A stretch of 38,673 bases of DNA from an uncultured Desulfobulbaceae bacterium (lineage in GTDB: Bacteria > Desulfobacterota > Desulfobulbia > Desulfobulbales > BM004): NCBI GenBank assembly GCA_945787325.1, contig CALZHP010000022.1, positions 1 through 38,673 on the forward strand, in the 5' to 3' direction. Made by a program: the position numbers and the translations under genes. Of this stretch, positions 18,984 through 28,013 are shown in pieces. The first letter of the stretch is position 1. Each line of letters opens with the position of its first letter. The notes below the pieces were generated by a model, which saw nothing but the letters and a program-made list of their open reading frames with translations, had not been told where the DNA came from and ran no database searches.

Positions 18984-19012
18984 TTGACTCCAGCTGCTGA
19001 CATGAATATTTA
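18984..19012 (+). promoter_or_regulatory. Weak promoter upstream of the methyltransferase leader
   Basis: TTGACT (18984-18989) and TATTTA (19007-19012) are separated by 17 bp. Transcription from here would start near 19019, just ahead of the hairpin at 19039-19073. A second, isolated TATAAT lies at 18851-18856. Both are motif matches only. Confidence 0.3.
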
Positions 19013-19038
19013 GTAAATTTAAATTAAATCTATTTCTT

Positions 19039-19082
19039 ATGGCCGTGATATATCTGTAAATGATAACGGCCATTATTTTTTA
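19039..19082 (+). terminator. Terminator-like hairpin inside the leader of the methyltransferase gene
   Basis: ATGGCCGT (19039-19046) pairs perfectly with ACGGCCAT (19066-19073) and is followed by TATTTTTTA. This is a good intrinsic terminator in plus orientation, but no plus-strand gene ends upstream of it; the neighbour is divergent. It ends 31 bp before the TTG start at 19113, so it may act as an attenuator or end a short RNA. Confidence 0.65.
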
Positions 19083-19112
19083 CACCCTCCCTTAATTAAA
19101 AGGAGTACAACT

Positions 19113-20108
19113 TTGGAATCCTTACAAGAGTGGAATGTTGGTGAACTTTTAGACACTTCAAGCAGTTACTGGAAATCATGCACAATACATGCAGGAGTGA
19201 AGCTTGAATTATTTACCCAGCTCAACAACAGTAAATTTTCGGCTGTGGAAATTGCACAAAAGATAAATGGTGACGAGCGAGGTGTCTGTTCGCTTCTTAA
19301 TGCACTTAAAGCGATGGAACTTTTGCAGAAAGAGAATGATAGATTCAGCAACACCGCATTCAGTAAAAAGTATCTTGATAAAAACTCCGAAGATTACCAA
19401 GGCCATATCATAATGCACCACCATCACCTTGTTGATGGCTGGGCACAGTTGGATCATGCTGTTCTCACAGGGCACCCTGTTGAAACTCGCTCATACGGTG
19501 AAGAGAAGGAAAGGGAAAGCTTTCAACTCGGCATGTTCAATCTTGCTATGGCCATTGCTCCAAAACTGGCAGAACAGGTCGATCTTGAGGGGAAAAAACG
19601 CCTTCTCGACCTTGGGGGAGGCCCCGGAACGCATGCGATTCATTTTTGTATGGCAAATCCGGAACTCACTGCCACTATTTATGACAGGCCCACTACCCGC
19701 GACTTTGCCATGCAGACAGTAAAACAGTTCGGTCTTGAAGACCGCATCGATTTTGCTGCCGGGGATTTCAACATTGATCTAATTGAAGGGACGTATGATG
19801 TCGCCTGGCTTTCACATATTCTGCACAGCAACGGTCCTGAAGAATGTGAAAAACTCATAGAAAAAACTAAAGCGGCAATGGAGCCCGGCGGCCTTATAAT
19901 GATTCATGATTTTTTTCTAAACGACACTAACGACGGACCACTATTTCCGGCACTTTTCTCATTAAACATGTTGTTAAACAATGAATTGGGGCGCTCTTAT
20001 TCTGAGAGGGAGGCATTTGAAATGCTTGGAAAGGCAGGCATCAAAGCTATCCACAGGCTTCCATTTCAAAGTGCCAATGACTCTTATGTGCTTTGCGGTA
20101 CAGTGTAA
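19113..20108 (+). CDS. SAM-dependent methyltransferase, O-methyltransferase (winged-helix dimerisation) type
   Basis: A 331-aa protein with a two-domain layout like plant-type and hydroxyneurosporene O-methyltransferases. The N-terminal winged-helix dimerisation domain (about 15-95) is followed by a Rossmann methyltransferase domain with motif I LLDLGGGPGTHAIHF (about 163-177), DRPTT, FAAGDFN and a late HDFFLND. The start is TTG at 19113, chosen because AAAGGAG lies 7 nt upstream; no better ATG is in frame. The substrate is unknown; similar proteins methylate small phenolic or polyketide hydroxyls. It is followed 39 bp later by the esterase-like gene, so they may be cotranscribed. A terminator-like hairpin precedes it. 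Confidence 0.85.
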   Translation: MESLQEWNVGELLDTSSSYWKSCTIHAGVKLELFTQLNNSKFSAVEIAQKINGDERGVCSLLNALKAMELLQKENDRFSNTAFSKKYLDKNSEDYQGHIIMHHHHLVDGWAQLDHAVLTGHPVETRSYGEEKERESFQLGMFNLAMAIAPKLAEQVDLEGKKRLLDLGGGPGTHAIHFCMANPELTATIYDRPTTRDFAMQTVKQFGLEDRIDFAAGDFNIDLIEGTYDVAWLSHILHSNGPEECEKLIEKTKAAMEPGGLIMIHDFFLNDTNDGPLFPALFSLNMLLNNELGRSYSEREAFEMLGKAGIKAIHRLPFQSANDSYVLCGTV

Positions 20109-20147
20109 AGCTCTGCATTTCGCAAAACAACCATCTAATGAATACAC

Positions 20148-20618
20148 ATGAAGAAAGTATTTCTGCATGGCCTTGAGAGTAGCAGCCAAGGTACCAAAGC
20201 CAGGTATTTCAATAAAATCTTTCAAGACTTTCTAATACCAGACTTTAAAGGTGATCTTAATGAGAGAATGGAACAACTCCACTGTGCATTAACATTTGCG
20301 GATAACCTGGTTATTGTGGGCTCCAGCTTTGGCGGGCTGATGGCCACCATTTATACACAGGAAAATCCAATACTTGTACAAAGATTGATATTGCTAGCCC
20401 CCGCCCTCAATTTCCCGGAATTTACTGCTTTTCAGGATAAGAATATATCAGTTGAAACCCTAATCTACCATGGGAGTGACGACACAGTAACGCCGATTGA
20501 TATAGTTCAGCCTATTGTGGAACGGATTTTCCTAGATTTTAAATACAATATAGTCAATGACGACCACTCACTTCACAAAACTTTCAGTGATATGAACTGG
20601 AAGAGCCTGCTAGCATGA
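20148..20618 (+). CDS. Alpha/beta-hydrolase, YqiA-like esterase
   Basis: A small 156-aa hydrolase of the YqiA/UPF0227 type. FLHGLESSSQGTKA is the oxyanion-hole region near the N-terminus. GSSFGG (about 63-68) is the nucleophile elbow with catalytic Ser. YHGSDDTVTP supplies the Asp and NDDHSLHKTF the His, so the triad looks complete. No signal peptide, so cytosolic. It sits between the methyltransferase and HAD genes on the same strand with short gaps. The natural substrate is unknown. Confidence 0.82.
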   Translation: MKKVFLHGLESSSQGTKARYFNKIFQDFLIPDFKGDLNERMEQLHCALTFADNLVIVGSSFGGLMATIYTQENPILVQRLILLAPALNFPEFTAFQDKNISVETLIYHGSDDTVTPIDIVQPIVERIFLDFKYNIVNDDHSLHKTFSDMNWKSLLA

Positions 20619-20650
20619 CAAGTTCTTAAATTTCCCTACGGAGAAAGCAA

Positions 20651-21256
20651 ATGAAAATAAAGGCTGTAATATTTGATTTCGGCGGAGTCCTTGCCGAAGA
20701 GGGTTTTCGAGAAGGCCTGTCTGTCATTGCAACAAAAGCTGGGCTTGATACGGAAGAGTTCTATGCTCGGGCTACACAAATTGTATACGATTGCGGTTAC
20801 GTTCTAGGCAAATCTTCAGAAAAAGATTTTTGGAAAGAAGTTCGAATGCAGACAGGCATAAAAGAAGAGGATTATCAACTTTCTAAAACTATTCTGGACC
20901 GTTTTATCCCCAGAGGAGCAATGATCGATGCCGTAAAATTACTACGTCAACATGATTATCGTACCGCAATTCTGAGCGATCAATCAGACTGGCTGGATGT
21001 CCTTAATAATAAGTACGATTTTTTTAAGGAATTCGATTTAGTTTTCAACAGCTTTCACCTAGGTAAAAGCAAGCGTGATCCTTCTATCTTTGATGATATT
21101 TCCAGTGCCTTGCATTTAACATCAGCAGAAATACTGTTTGTTGATGACAATATCGGCCACATCAATAGAGCTGCCGAAAAAGGTTTTGAGACCCACCTCT
21201 TCACAAACGAACACTCATTTTTTAAGTATATGAAAAAGATTGGCCTGCCACACTGA
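20651..21256 (+). CDS. HAD-superfamily hydrolase, subfamily IA
   Basis: A 201-aa haloacid-dehalogenase-like phosphatase. Motif I is reduced to IFDFGGVLAEEG: the first Asp (nucleophile) is present, and the usual DxD second Asp is replaced by Gly, as in the YihX/epoxide-hydrolase-N-like group. Motif II is ILSDQSDW, motif III the KSKRDPSIFDD region, and motif IV ILFVDDNIGHINRAAEKG. GGAG-like RBS (CGGAGAAAGC) precedes the ATG. Last of three same-strand genes (19113-21256). Likely a small-molecule phosphatase; substrate unknown. Confidence 0.86.
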   Translation: MKIKAVIFDFGGVLAEEGFREGLSVIATKAGLDTEEFYARATQIVYDCGYVLGKSSEKDFWKEVRMQTGIKEEDYQLSKTILDRFIPRGAMIDAVKLLRQHDYRTAILSDQSDWLDVLNNKYDFFKEFDLVFNSFHLGKSKRDPSIFDDISSALHLTSAEILFVDDNIGHINRAAEKGFETHLFTNEHSFFKYMKKIGLPH

Positions 21257-21282
21257 TACACACCAATTTGATAACTATAGAG

Positions 21283-21726
21283 TTATAAAAGAGATTCCAG
21301 CTTTTCAATCAGCAGGTTTTCCGGAACAGCGCCAGTCTGCCGGTCAATAATTTTTCCGTTTCTAAAAATGATCAAGGTTGGCACCCCACGGATCTGGTAC
21401 CTGGTTGAGGCCGCAGGAAAGCGGCTTGTATCGATCGAGGCCACGATGATGCGCCCCAGGTATCGACCGGCAAGTTTTATTATTAAAGGGGCCAGCATTT
21501 GACAGGGACCGCAGGTGGGCGAAAAAAAATCAACCAATACCGGTAAAGTGTTCCGGTTTATAAAATCCTCAAATATTGCATCATCAAGCTCTACAGGTCC
21601 GACATTTGCCAAACGCATATCAATTTGTTTTTTGCAGCGCCCGCATCTTGGTTTAAGGTGCTGTTTAATATCCGGTATTCTGTTTTTCACACCGCAGCTT
21701 TGACAGGTTGCCAATACTGTTTTCAC
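21283..21726 (-). CDS. trxC: Thioredoxin 2 (TrxC type) with N-terminal zinc finger
   Basis: A 147-aa cytosolic disulfide reductase. The N-terminal CQSCGVKNR...PRCGRCKK supplies two CxxC pairs for zinc, the feature separating TrxC from TrxA. The thioredoxin domain follows with VDFFSPTCGPCQMLAP; active-site CGPC is about residues 72-75, with a Thr where Trp is common. The cis-Pro region is RGVPTLIIFRNGKIIDRQTG. Family members reduce protein disulfides and are often oxidative-stress inducible. It is convergent with the HAD gene (27 bp apart). Confidence 0.94.
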   Translation of the reverse strand: MKTVLATCQSCGVKNRIPDIKQHLKPRCGRCKKQIDMRLANVGPVELDDAIFEDFINRNTLPVLVDFFSPTCGPCQMLAPLIIKLAGRYLGRIIVASIDTSRFPAASTRYQIRGVPTLIIFRNGKIIDRQTGAVPENLLIEKLESLL

Positions 21727-21931
21727 AATTCCCCTCTAAGGTATTCTGAACATCAAGATTGTAAGTATAAAATATAGTTTAACTGCCTTTTATCTTCAAC
21801 ATTATTGCCTCAATAAAATTCCGGTTTAAAAAGAATATTTTCCAGTCCCCTTGTCAGTATTAAATGGTTGCTTTAGAATTAAGCATATAATCTAATAATC
21901 AACATTTATAACCTTATGAGATTCTGTAACT

Positions 21932-22330
21932 GTGAACCAGGAAGAACCGCCATACAAATTAAGAGGTCTTCGTCTCTATGAATATGATTTGCCGGACGGC
22001 TGGAAAGTCCTTGCAGGCCGAACTGATGAAGACAATGATAGATTGAGTATCAAAATTGCCAAACCTGAAGATTGGTGGTTCCACGTGCGCGGAATGCCTG
22101 GAAGTCATGTCTTGCTTTTGGCCAGAGACAGAGAGACTCCTGACCGTGAAACACTCAATCAGGCTGCCGCAATCGCCGCATATCACAGCAAGGCTCGATC
22201 AGGAGGAGTAGTTGCGGTCTCCGGCACAAAAGCCCAGTATGTAACAAAACCACGTGGGGCTAAAGCTGGAACTGTAAACATCCGCAAGGAAAAAGTTTTT
22301 AAGGTCAGGCCTTCTTTGCCTGAAATTTAA
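21932..22330 (+). CDS. Stand-alone NFACT-R (DUF814) RNA-binding domain protein
   Basis: A 132-aa protein consisting of just the NFACT-R domain found at the C-terminus of RqcH/NEMF/Tae2. It carries the family signature AKPEDWWFHVRGMPGSHVLL (about 46-65) and TLNQAAAIAAYHSKARSGGVVAVSGT. In RqcH this domain helps contact RNA in ribosome quality control; single-domain bacterial versions are known but uncharacterised. The start is GTG at 21932, with no strong RBS, so a nearby alternative cannot be excluded. It lies 30 bp upstream of the HD gene on the same strand. Confidence 0.85.
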   Translation: MNQEEPPYKLRGLRLYEYDLPDGWKVLAGRTDEDNDRLSIKIAKPEDWWFHVRGMPGSHVLLLARDRETPDRETLNQAAAIAAYHSKARSGGVVAVSGTKAQYVTKPRGAKAGTVNIRKEKVFKVRPSLPEI

Positions 22331-22360
22331 ATTAATTTCATTCAGGTATGACATAACCCG

Positions 22361-23503
22361 ATGAAAACACTCAACACACAGGATTTTCTGGCCCTCTCAT
22401 CTTTTCTTAACTATCAGTTATCCGGGGAACCCATTAACTGGCAGGGTGTATTGAGCCTGATGGTGAAAGAGAAGCTGAAACTTGTCTCCTCTGATGTGCT
22501 TCTTGAAGCTTTACAATATATCGATGCCGCTTACAGGGGACAAAAACGCAGGCTAGGCCCGCTGGCAATTCTTCACCTCATTAGGACAGCAGCTATTCTT
22601 GCGATGGCTGTGCAGAAACCAAGTACCCTCTGTCTTCTCATTGCACTGCTGCATGACAACAATGAAGATATAATCAAGAAACGCTATAACACCGAAGAAT
22701 GGAATAAAATCAATGACAGATATTTGCATCTTAATGAAAATATTAATGCACAAGACAGAAAAAAGTTGAATGAAGCAATCAAATTTCTGACAAGAGAAAA
22801 AGGTGTAACTTACCACCATTACCTCGGACGATTGATCAAACAATCGTCGCAGATTCCCGTCCTTATTCGCGTTAAATTGGCCGATCGTCTCGACAACACA
22901 CTTGATCTTAGAATTGACCTGCACAGCAACACAGATACAGTAGACTGCAACAAGGTAATTTTTGAAGCTTTATTTGTACAATCATACAAAGGCTTGAGGC
23001 TTGAAGGTCCCCACTCTTCGGTGCGAAAAATTAACGGTGCTATGAGGCTATATCAGCTTTATAAAAATGCCGTTTTTCTTTCAGTCCTGAGAGATGAGAA
23101 AGTAGTCCTGGACAAGCCTTCTCGGGAACTTTTTTCTTCACTTGCATCCGCAAGTATTAGTGAAGCACAAACCATAATGCTTCATATTTTTGCATACCAT
23201 ATCAAAAAACCAAGTGTACAGCGCTCACTCCTGAAAGATGTAATAGCATATTCTGAATCCGGTGGTCTGCAGCAGATAAATCTTACAGGCCCTCACAGCC
23301 TGGATGGGCTTTTCAAAAACAGGTTTGAACACTCAAACACGAAACGCAGAAATGAGTGCCTGGCTGAGCTTTATAAAGACAAAAAACTCATGGGTCAGAC
23401 TGCTGTTGCGTTCATTGTCCTTTTTGCAAATTTCATAAACAACCCGAAATTCACAATTAAAGGTATTACTGCTGAGGGAATCTCGCCTCATGTGGCTAAA
23501 TAA
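22361..23503 (+). CDS. HD-domain protein related to (p)ppGpp hydrolases
   Basis: A 380-aa cytosolic protein. Residues about 45-190 resemble the SpoT/MESH1 HD fold: PLAILHLIRTAAIL, LIALLHDNNEDI (compare LLHDTVED) and VKLADRLDNTLDLR (compare KLADRLHNLRT). The metal-binding His-Asp and the later Asp are present. There is no synthetase, TGS or ACT domain. The C-terminal half is helical with no recognised motif. With 9764-11872 it gives two hydrolase-like proteins and no obvious synthetase in the window. Activity on ppGpp is inferred from motifs only. Confidence 0.72.
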   Translation: MKTLNTQDFLALSSFLNYQLSGEPINWQGVLSLMVKEKLKLVSSDVLLEALQYIDAAYRGQKRRLGPLAILHLIRTAAILAMAVQKPSTLCLLIALLHDNNEDIIKKRYNTEEWNKINDRYLHLNENINAQDRKKLNEAIKFLTREKGVTYHHYLGRLIKQSSQIPVLIRVKLADRLDNTLDLRIDLHSNTDTVDCNKVIFEALFVQSYKGLRLEGPHSSVRKINGAMRLYQLYKNAVFLSVLRDEKVVLDKPSRELFSSLASASISEAQTIMLHIFAYHIKKPSVQRSLLKDVIAYSESGGLQQINLTGPHSLDGLFKNRFEHSNTKRRNECLAELYKDKKLMGQTAVAFIVLFANFINNPKFTIKGITAEGISPHVAK

Positions 23504-23601
23504 TGGATTATTTCAGCTTTAAAACTTATATTTAATTATAGTAGTAAAAAATTAATCATCTTACAGTCACTTATAGTTATTCAGAATCTGGGAGTCCCAT
23601 A

Positions 23602-24348
23602 ATGACTTTTAGATTTAAAACAACTAACACAGTTATTTTTTGTGTTTTTGCCTTGCTTGCAGCCTTACCATCTTCTCATGCCGACTCCTGGAAGAGCAAA
23701 AGGCTGGCCATGGTCGGTGAGATTGAAGCCGATGTAAGGGATACGAGTAGGTTTCTGGGAAAAAATAAACTCGACAACAACGTTCTCAAAGCCTTGAAAA
23801 AAGTTCAGAGGCATGAATTTGTCCCACCTCAGCTGCAGAAATCCGCATACCAAAATCGCCCCCTTCCGATCGGTTTTGGACAAACCATATCTCAGCCATA
23901 TATAGTTGCAATCATGACCGACCTCCTGGCACTGAAACAGACTGACAGGGTTCTGGAAATCGGTACCGGATCAGGATATCAAGCCGCCATTCTTGGCGAA
24001 GTAGTTGACAAAGTATTCACCATAGAAATCATAGAAGAGCTCGGTAAAATTGCAGCAGAAAGGCTTGAAAAACTTGGCTACAGAAATATTAGAGCAAAAA
24101 TTGGAGATGGATATTATGGCTGGCCTGGTGAAGCACCCTTTGATTCTATTGTTGTAACTGCTGCTGCAAGCCACATACCTCCGCCGCTGCTCAAACAGCT
24201 GAAGCCTGGTGGCCGCATGATAATTCCTGTTGGTAGCAGGTTCATGGTTCAACAGCTGGTACTGTTAGAGAAAACTAAAGACGACTCGTTTAAAACACGC
24301 CAGCTTCTTCCAGTTCGCTTTGTTCCTCTAACAGGTGGGCAACCATGA
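23602..24348 (+). CDS. pcm: Protein-L-isoaspartate O-methyltransferase with signal peptide
   Basis: A 248-aa PIMT that methylates L-isoaspartyl residues to allow repair of aged proteins. The N-terminus (about 1-27, TVIFCVFALLAALPSSHA) looks like a cleavable Sec signal, so this copy is probably periplasmic, as in several proteobacterial forms. The core shows HEFVPP, PLPIGFGQTISQPYIVA, SAM-binding VLEIGTGSGYQAAIL (about 114-128), GDGYYGWP and GGRMIIPVG. The ATG at 23602 follows an intergenic stretch with a GGGAGTCCC palindrome. The membrane spermidine-synthase-like gene follows 67 bp downstream. Confidence 0.93.
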   Translation: MTFRFKTTNTVIFCVFALLAALPSSHADSWKSKRLAMVGEIEADVRDTSRFLGKNKLDNNVLKALKKVQRHEFVPPQLQKSAYQNRPLPIGFGQTISQPYIVAIMTDLLALKQTDRVLEIGTGSGYQAAILGEVVDKVFTIEIIEELGKIAAERLEKLGYRNIRAKIGDGYYGWPGEAPFDSIVVTAAASHIPPPLLKQLKPGGRMIIPVGSRFMVQQLVLLEKTKDDSFKTRQLLPVRFVPLTGGQP

Positions 24349-24415
24349 GTTATAAACCGCAGGTTTATAATATATCTCAGCCTTATGTTTTCAATTATAT
24401 GTTCACACTAGCGGA

Positions 24416-26872
24416 ATGAAAACATCACGCACCCATGTACCTGTTCTGACAGTTTTTATCATCTCAGCCAGTGCGCTCTCCTATGAAATTTTATTAATGC
24501 GCCTATTCTCTATCATTCAATGGCACCATTTCGCTTACATGATCATAAGCCTTTCACTTCTTGGCTATGGAGCAAGCGGAACGTTTATTACAATTACGAA
24601 AAACTATCTACTTAAAAGATACCATATTTCGGTTATATGCAATGTCCTGTTGTTCTCTCTGACTTCGATATCGTGCTTCCTTGCAGCACAGAGTATTCAA
24701 TTTAACCCTGAAGAAATATTTTGGGATTTTCGCCAGTTTCCTCTTCTAGTCTCAATTTATCTTCTCTTGTCCCTTCCCTTTTTTTTTGCTGCCAACTGTA
24801 TCGCACTTTCAATAACTTTCTACAGAGAAAGCATATCTAAAATTTATGCAGCCGACCTGATGGGTGCCGGTATTGGCAGTATTGGAATCACTGTCCTGCT
24901 TTATGTTTTATTCCCGGAAAACGCTCTCAAGATAATTGCTTTTCTGGGGCTGCTTGCCGCAGCTGTAGCATGGCTGGAATTTCACTTACAGCCAAGAATT
25001 TTGGCATTGTTGATCACATGTTTTGCTTTTTCCATTTTACTCTTACCAAAAAGTTGGATGGAATTGCGGGTATCCCCTTACAAAGAATTACCACAGGCAT
25101 TACGTATAAAAGGCGCAAAGGTTGTTGATAAACTGTCCAGTCCTCTGGGATTGATTACTGTTGTTGAAAACAAAACTGTGCCCTGGCGATACGCTCCAGG
25201 TTTAAGCCTTAAAGCTACTGTCGAACCACCTGAGCAATTAGCTATATTTACTGACAATGGCGGCATGGATGTCATCAACAATTTTAATAACGACACATCA
25301 ACCTTCTCCTATCTTGATCTGCAGACATCCGCCCTGCCGTTTCACTTGGTGCAACCAGAAAAAGTTGCTGTTATAGCTGCTGGAGGAGGATCAAATGTAT
25401 TAAGAACTCTTATGTACGATGCCAAAATGATAGATGTCGTGGAGCTAAACCCCCAGGTAATAAAAATTGTTAAAGATTATTACAGTGGGTATGCCGGTAA
25501 TATATACAAAGATCAACGAGTAAATTTGCACAACACGGATGGCCGTGGTTTTCTTGTTCGCAGCATGTCCCTCTACGACCTTATCCTGGTTCCTCGTTTG
25601 AATTCTTTTGGAGCAACCGCGTCTGGCCTGTATGCACTCAGTGAAAATTATCTCTACACCGTGGAGGCTCTCCAGGTTTATTTAGAAAAACTTTCTCCAG
25701 GAGGAATTCTCAGCATGGATTTATGGCTGAGAATTCCTCCACGTGACTCCCTCAAAATGTTTGCGACAGCAATCGATGCACTGAATGCAAGCGGTGCAAA
25801 AGAGCCCGGTAAAAACCTTATTTTAATGCGCAACTGGCAGACAGCTACGCTCCTGATAAAAAACGGGGAATTTTCAAGAGACGATATAAACAGGTTTCTG
25901 GATTTTACAACGACCCGAATGTTTGATGTTGCTTATTACCCCGGTATCAAAGAAGAAGAAGCAAACCGCTTTAACATTTTACAACAACCGCAAATATATC
26001 TTGGAGCAAGGGCCTTGCTTGGTAATGAAAAACAATCATTTAATAACTCCTATAAATTTGACTTGAAACCAGCAACTGACGACAGGCCTTATTTTCACAA
26101 CTTCATTAAATGGAGCACTGTTAAAGAAATTGTAACTCTTCGCGGGTCAGGAGGACTTCCTCTTCTGGAATGGGGATATCCTGTTTTGATAGCAACTCTG
26201 ATTCAATCTGTACTAGCGAGTTTGATATTGATTTTGTTGCCTCTTGGTTTCTTGAAAAACAAACACAATAATATCCCTCAACAAATTAGCAAAATAAGGG
26301 TCCTGGTTTTCTTCTTTTCCATCGGGATTGCCTTTCTGATGCTAGAAATTGCTTTTATACAGAAACTTGTTCTCTTTCTGCATCATCCTCTATTTGCAGT
26401 ATCAACATCTCTTTTTTCTTTTCTGATTTTTGCAGGTTTGGGAAGCCGTGCTTCTAATAAATTTTCAGAAAATTGGGGCTACAACAAAACGATATTTTAC
26501 GCAGTTTCAGGTATTATATTATTTGGTTTTATTATTGTATCTTCAATCGGCGTGATTATAGAAACTCTCGCCTGGCTGCCTTTACTGGTCAGGATAATAC
26601 TGTCCGTATTTATAATTTCACCAATGGCTTTCTGCATGGGAATTCCATTTCCACTAGCCATGGCCAGCATAGAGAAACCAGCTCCCGAATTGATCCCCTG
26701 GGCCTGGGCTGTTAACGGCTGTGCCTCTGTAATAAGTGCTGTGCTCGCCACAATTGTTGCCATTCATTTCGGTTTTGTAATTGTCTTTGTGTGGGCGCTG
26801 GTTTTTTATGGAATTGCGTATGTTAACTTTCCAGACAGGCAACAGGTATGGAGGAAATCAGGATATAAATAA
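24416..26872 (+). CDS. Membrane-embedded spermidine-synthase-like protein
   Basis: An 818-aa integral membrane protein. Several N-terminal helices (about 8-215) lead to a soluble Rossmann domain (about 300-450). This has the aminopropyltransferase-like SAM-binding pattern VAVIAAGGGSNVLRTLM, VVELNPQVIKIVKDYY and NTDGRGFLVR. Further helices (about 585-805) include FFFSIGIAFLMLEIAFIQK. Such fused spermine/spermidine synthase-like membrane proteins are common in bacteria and uncharacterised. No evidence here for polyamine synthesis: partner speD is absent. It lies downstream of pcm on the same strand. The stop is 8 bp from the convergent pilin stop. Confidence 0.82.
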   Translation: MKTSRTHVPVLTVFIISASALSYEILLMRLFSIIQWHHFAYMIISLSLLGYGASGTFITITKNYLLKRYHISVICNVLLFSLTSISCFLAAQSIQFNPEEIFWDFRQFPLLVSIYLLLSLPFFFAANCIALSITFYRESISKIYAADLMGAGIGSIGITVLLYVLFPENALKIIAFLGLLAAAVAWLEFHLQPRILALLITCFAFSILLLPKSWMELRVSPYKELPQALRIKGAKVVDKLSSPLGLITVVENKTVPWRYAPGLSLKATVEPPEQLAIFTDNGGMDVINNFNNDTSTFSYLDLQTSALPFHLVQPEKVAVIAAGGGSNVLRTLMYDAKMIDVVELNPQVIKIVKDYYSGYAGNIYKDQRVNLHNTDGRGFLVRSMSLYDLILVPRLNSFGATASGLYALSENYLYTVEALQVYLEKLSPGGILSMDLWLRIPPRDSLKMFATAIDALNASGAKEPGKNLILMRNWQTATLLIKNGEFSRDDINRFLDFTTTRMFDVAYYPGIKEEEANRFNILQQPQIYLGARALLGNEKQSFNNSYKFDLKPATDDRPYFHNFIKWSTVKEIVTLRGSGGLPLLEWGYPVLIATLIQSVLASLILILLPLGFLKNKHNNIPQQISKIRVLVFFFSIGIAFLMLEIAFIQKLVLFLHHPLFAVSTSLFSFLIFAGLGSRASNKFSENWGYNKTIFYAVSGIILFGFIIVSSIGVIIETLAWLPLLVRIILSVFIISPMAFCMGIPFPLAMASIEKPAPELIPWAWAVNGCASVISAVLATIVAIHFGFVIVFVWALVFYGIAYVNFPDRQQVWRKSGYK

Positions 26873-26880
26873 GAATTCTT

Positions 26881-27327
26881 CTATTCAGAAAGACCCAGCC
26901 TACGTGCAAGAGGTCCACTTAATTCCCATGTAACGATTGCGCTATCATTTGTCTTGGGCCTTGCATATAAAACAAGATTATCAAGCGCATACAGTTTTGA
27001 TGTACTGGCTGGGGAGTCAATAGTTATTTGTAAAGTATTACCTGTTATAGCAACATTGTAATATTCCGTGTCAGATTCTGACATAATGATGCCGAGCTGA
27101 GAGGTGTCTGGAAATGCTCGTTGTCGAGCATAATGCAGAGCGATATTGGTTTCAATTGCATGAAGCCCAGGATAAACATAACTGACAACCCTGGCCTTCT
27201 GTATATAAGTCATGTAAAGAGGAATAGCTACTGCTGCCAATATTCCGACAATGACAACTACAATCATTACCTCAATTATAGTGAAACCCTTTGGGGATGT
27301 TGTCTTATGTGAGCTTTTGTCAAACAA
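26881..27327 (-). CDS. Type IV prepilin-like protein
   Basis: A 148-aa prepilin/pseudopilin. The class III signal has a short positive leader ([14 protein letters not shown]) cut after Gly14 by prepilin peptidase. It is followed by [20 protein letters not shown], with Glu5 of the mature protein. The remainder is a small globular head ([16 protein letters not shown]...). It could be the major pilin or a minor pseudopilin; no other pilus genes are in the window. It is transcribed alone on the minus strand, downstream of a HAMP gene. The head shows no Cys pair. Confidence 0.88.
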   Translation of the reverse strand: MFDKSSHKTTSPKGFTIIEVMIVVVIVGILAAVAIPLYMTYIQKARVVSYVYPGLHAIETNIALHYARQRAFPDTSQLGIIMSESDTEYYNVAITGNTLQITIDSPASTSKLYALDNLVLYARPKTNDSAIVTWELSGPLARRLGLSE

Positions 27328-27407
27328 AAAATTTCTTCCTTACACCAAAATGTTAACTGCAAATCCATCCCTGTTGCAACATACAGATCATATAACCGAC
27401 TAAATCC

Positions 27408-28013
27408 TCACACGTCACTTTCCCTTCTATACTTGTACTCCTTCAATATGTTGCCAATATTATTTTTATCGATATTCATCTTATCAGAAAGGTTTTCAAG
27501 AAACTCTCTGGAAACATCATTTTTCGTCATAATCTGGTATTCAAGCTCAGATATATATTTAGAAAGATGCCTATATTCTCTGTCTAGATCGACGAGCAAA
27601 CCCTCCATATGATCTGCCATCAGATTAAAATTATCTTTAAAATCATGCAAATCATCCGTTTTCCTTATATGAGCTCTTACAGATAGGTCTCCATCAGTTA
27701 TTTTCTTTGTTACTCTGTCAATAACAAACAACGGTCCGACAATCTTATGTGTAATAAAGATGCTGTAAATGCCAAAAAGAATTATGACACAGGCAATTCC
27801 AGGCCACACACTACCATGCATGAGAAGTAGCACCTGGGAAGCAACCGCTTTCTGCTTCAGTGAACTGTCTGTAATCATAACAAGTATATAAGGGCCAAAA
27901 ACTGCAGCCAACATGATAAGTGTATATAAGGCAAGAAGCGAAATGGTAAGGAGAATATACTTTAACTGGATTTCCTTATTGATAAAATACTTTCTTCTTT
28001 TGTATTGAGGCAT
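27408..28013 (-). CDS. HAMP-domain membrane protein lacking an output domain
   Basis: A 201-aa protein with two membrane helices (about 20-45 and 70-92), then a HAMP domain (about 93-145). The HAMP shows the usual GPL start and the DGDLSVRAHIRKTDDLHDF connector. A helical tail follows and ends without a kinase, cyclase or methyl-accepting domain. The region between the helices (about 25 aa) is too short for a sensor domain. Similar isolated HAMP proteins are seen in Desulfobacterota. It sits 80 bp upstream of the pilin gene on the same strand, possibly linked to it. The gap 28014-28360 has no gene. Confidence 0.8.
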   Translation of the reverse strand: MPQYKRRKYFINKEIQLKYILLTISLLALYTLIMLAAVFGPYILVMITDSSLKQKAVASQVLLLMHGSVWPGIACVIILFGIYSIFITHKIVGPLFVIDRVTKKITDGDLSVRAHIRKTDDLHDFKDNFNLMADHMEGLLVDLDREYRHLSKYISELEYQIMTKNDVSREFLENLSDKMNIDKNNIGNILKEYKYRRESDV

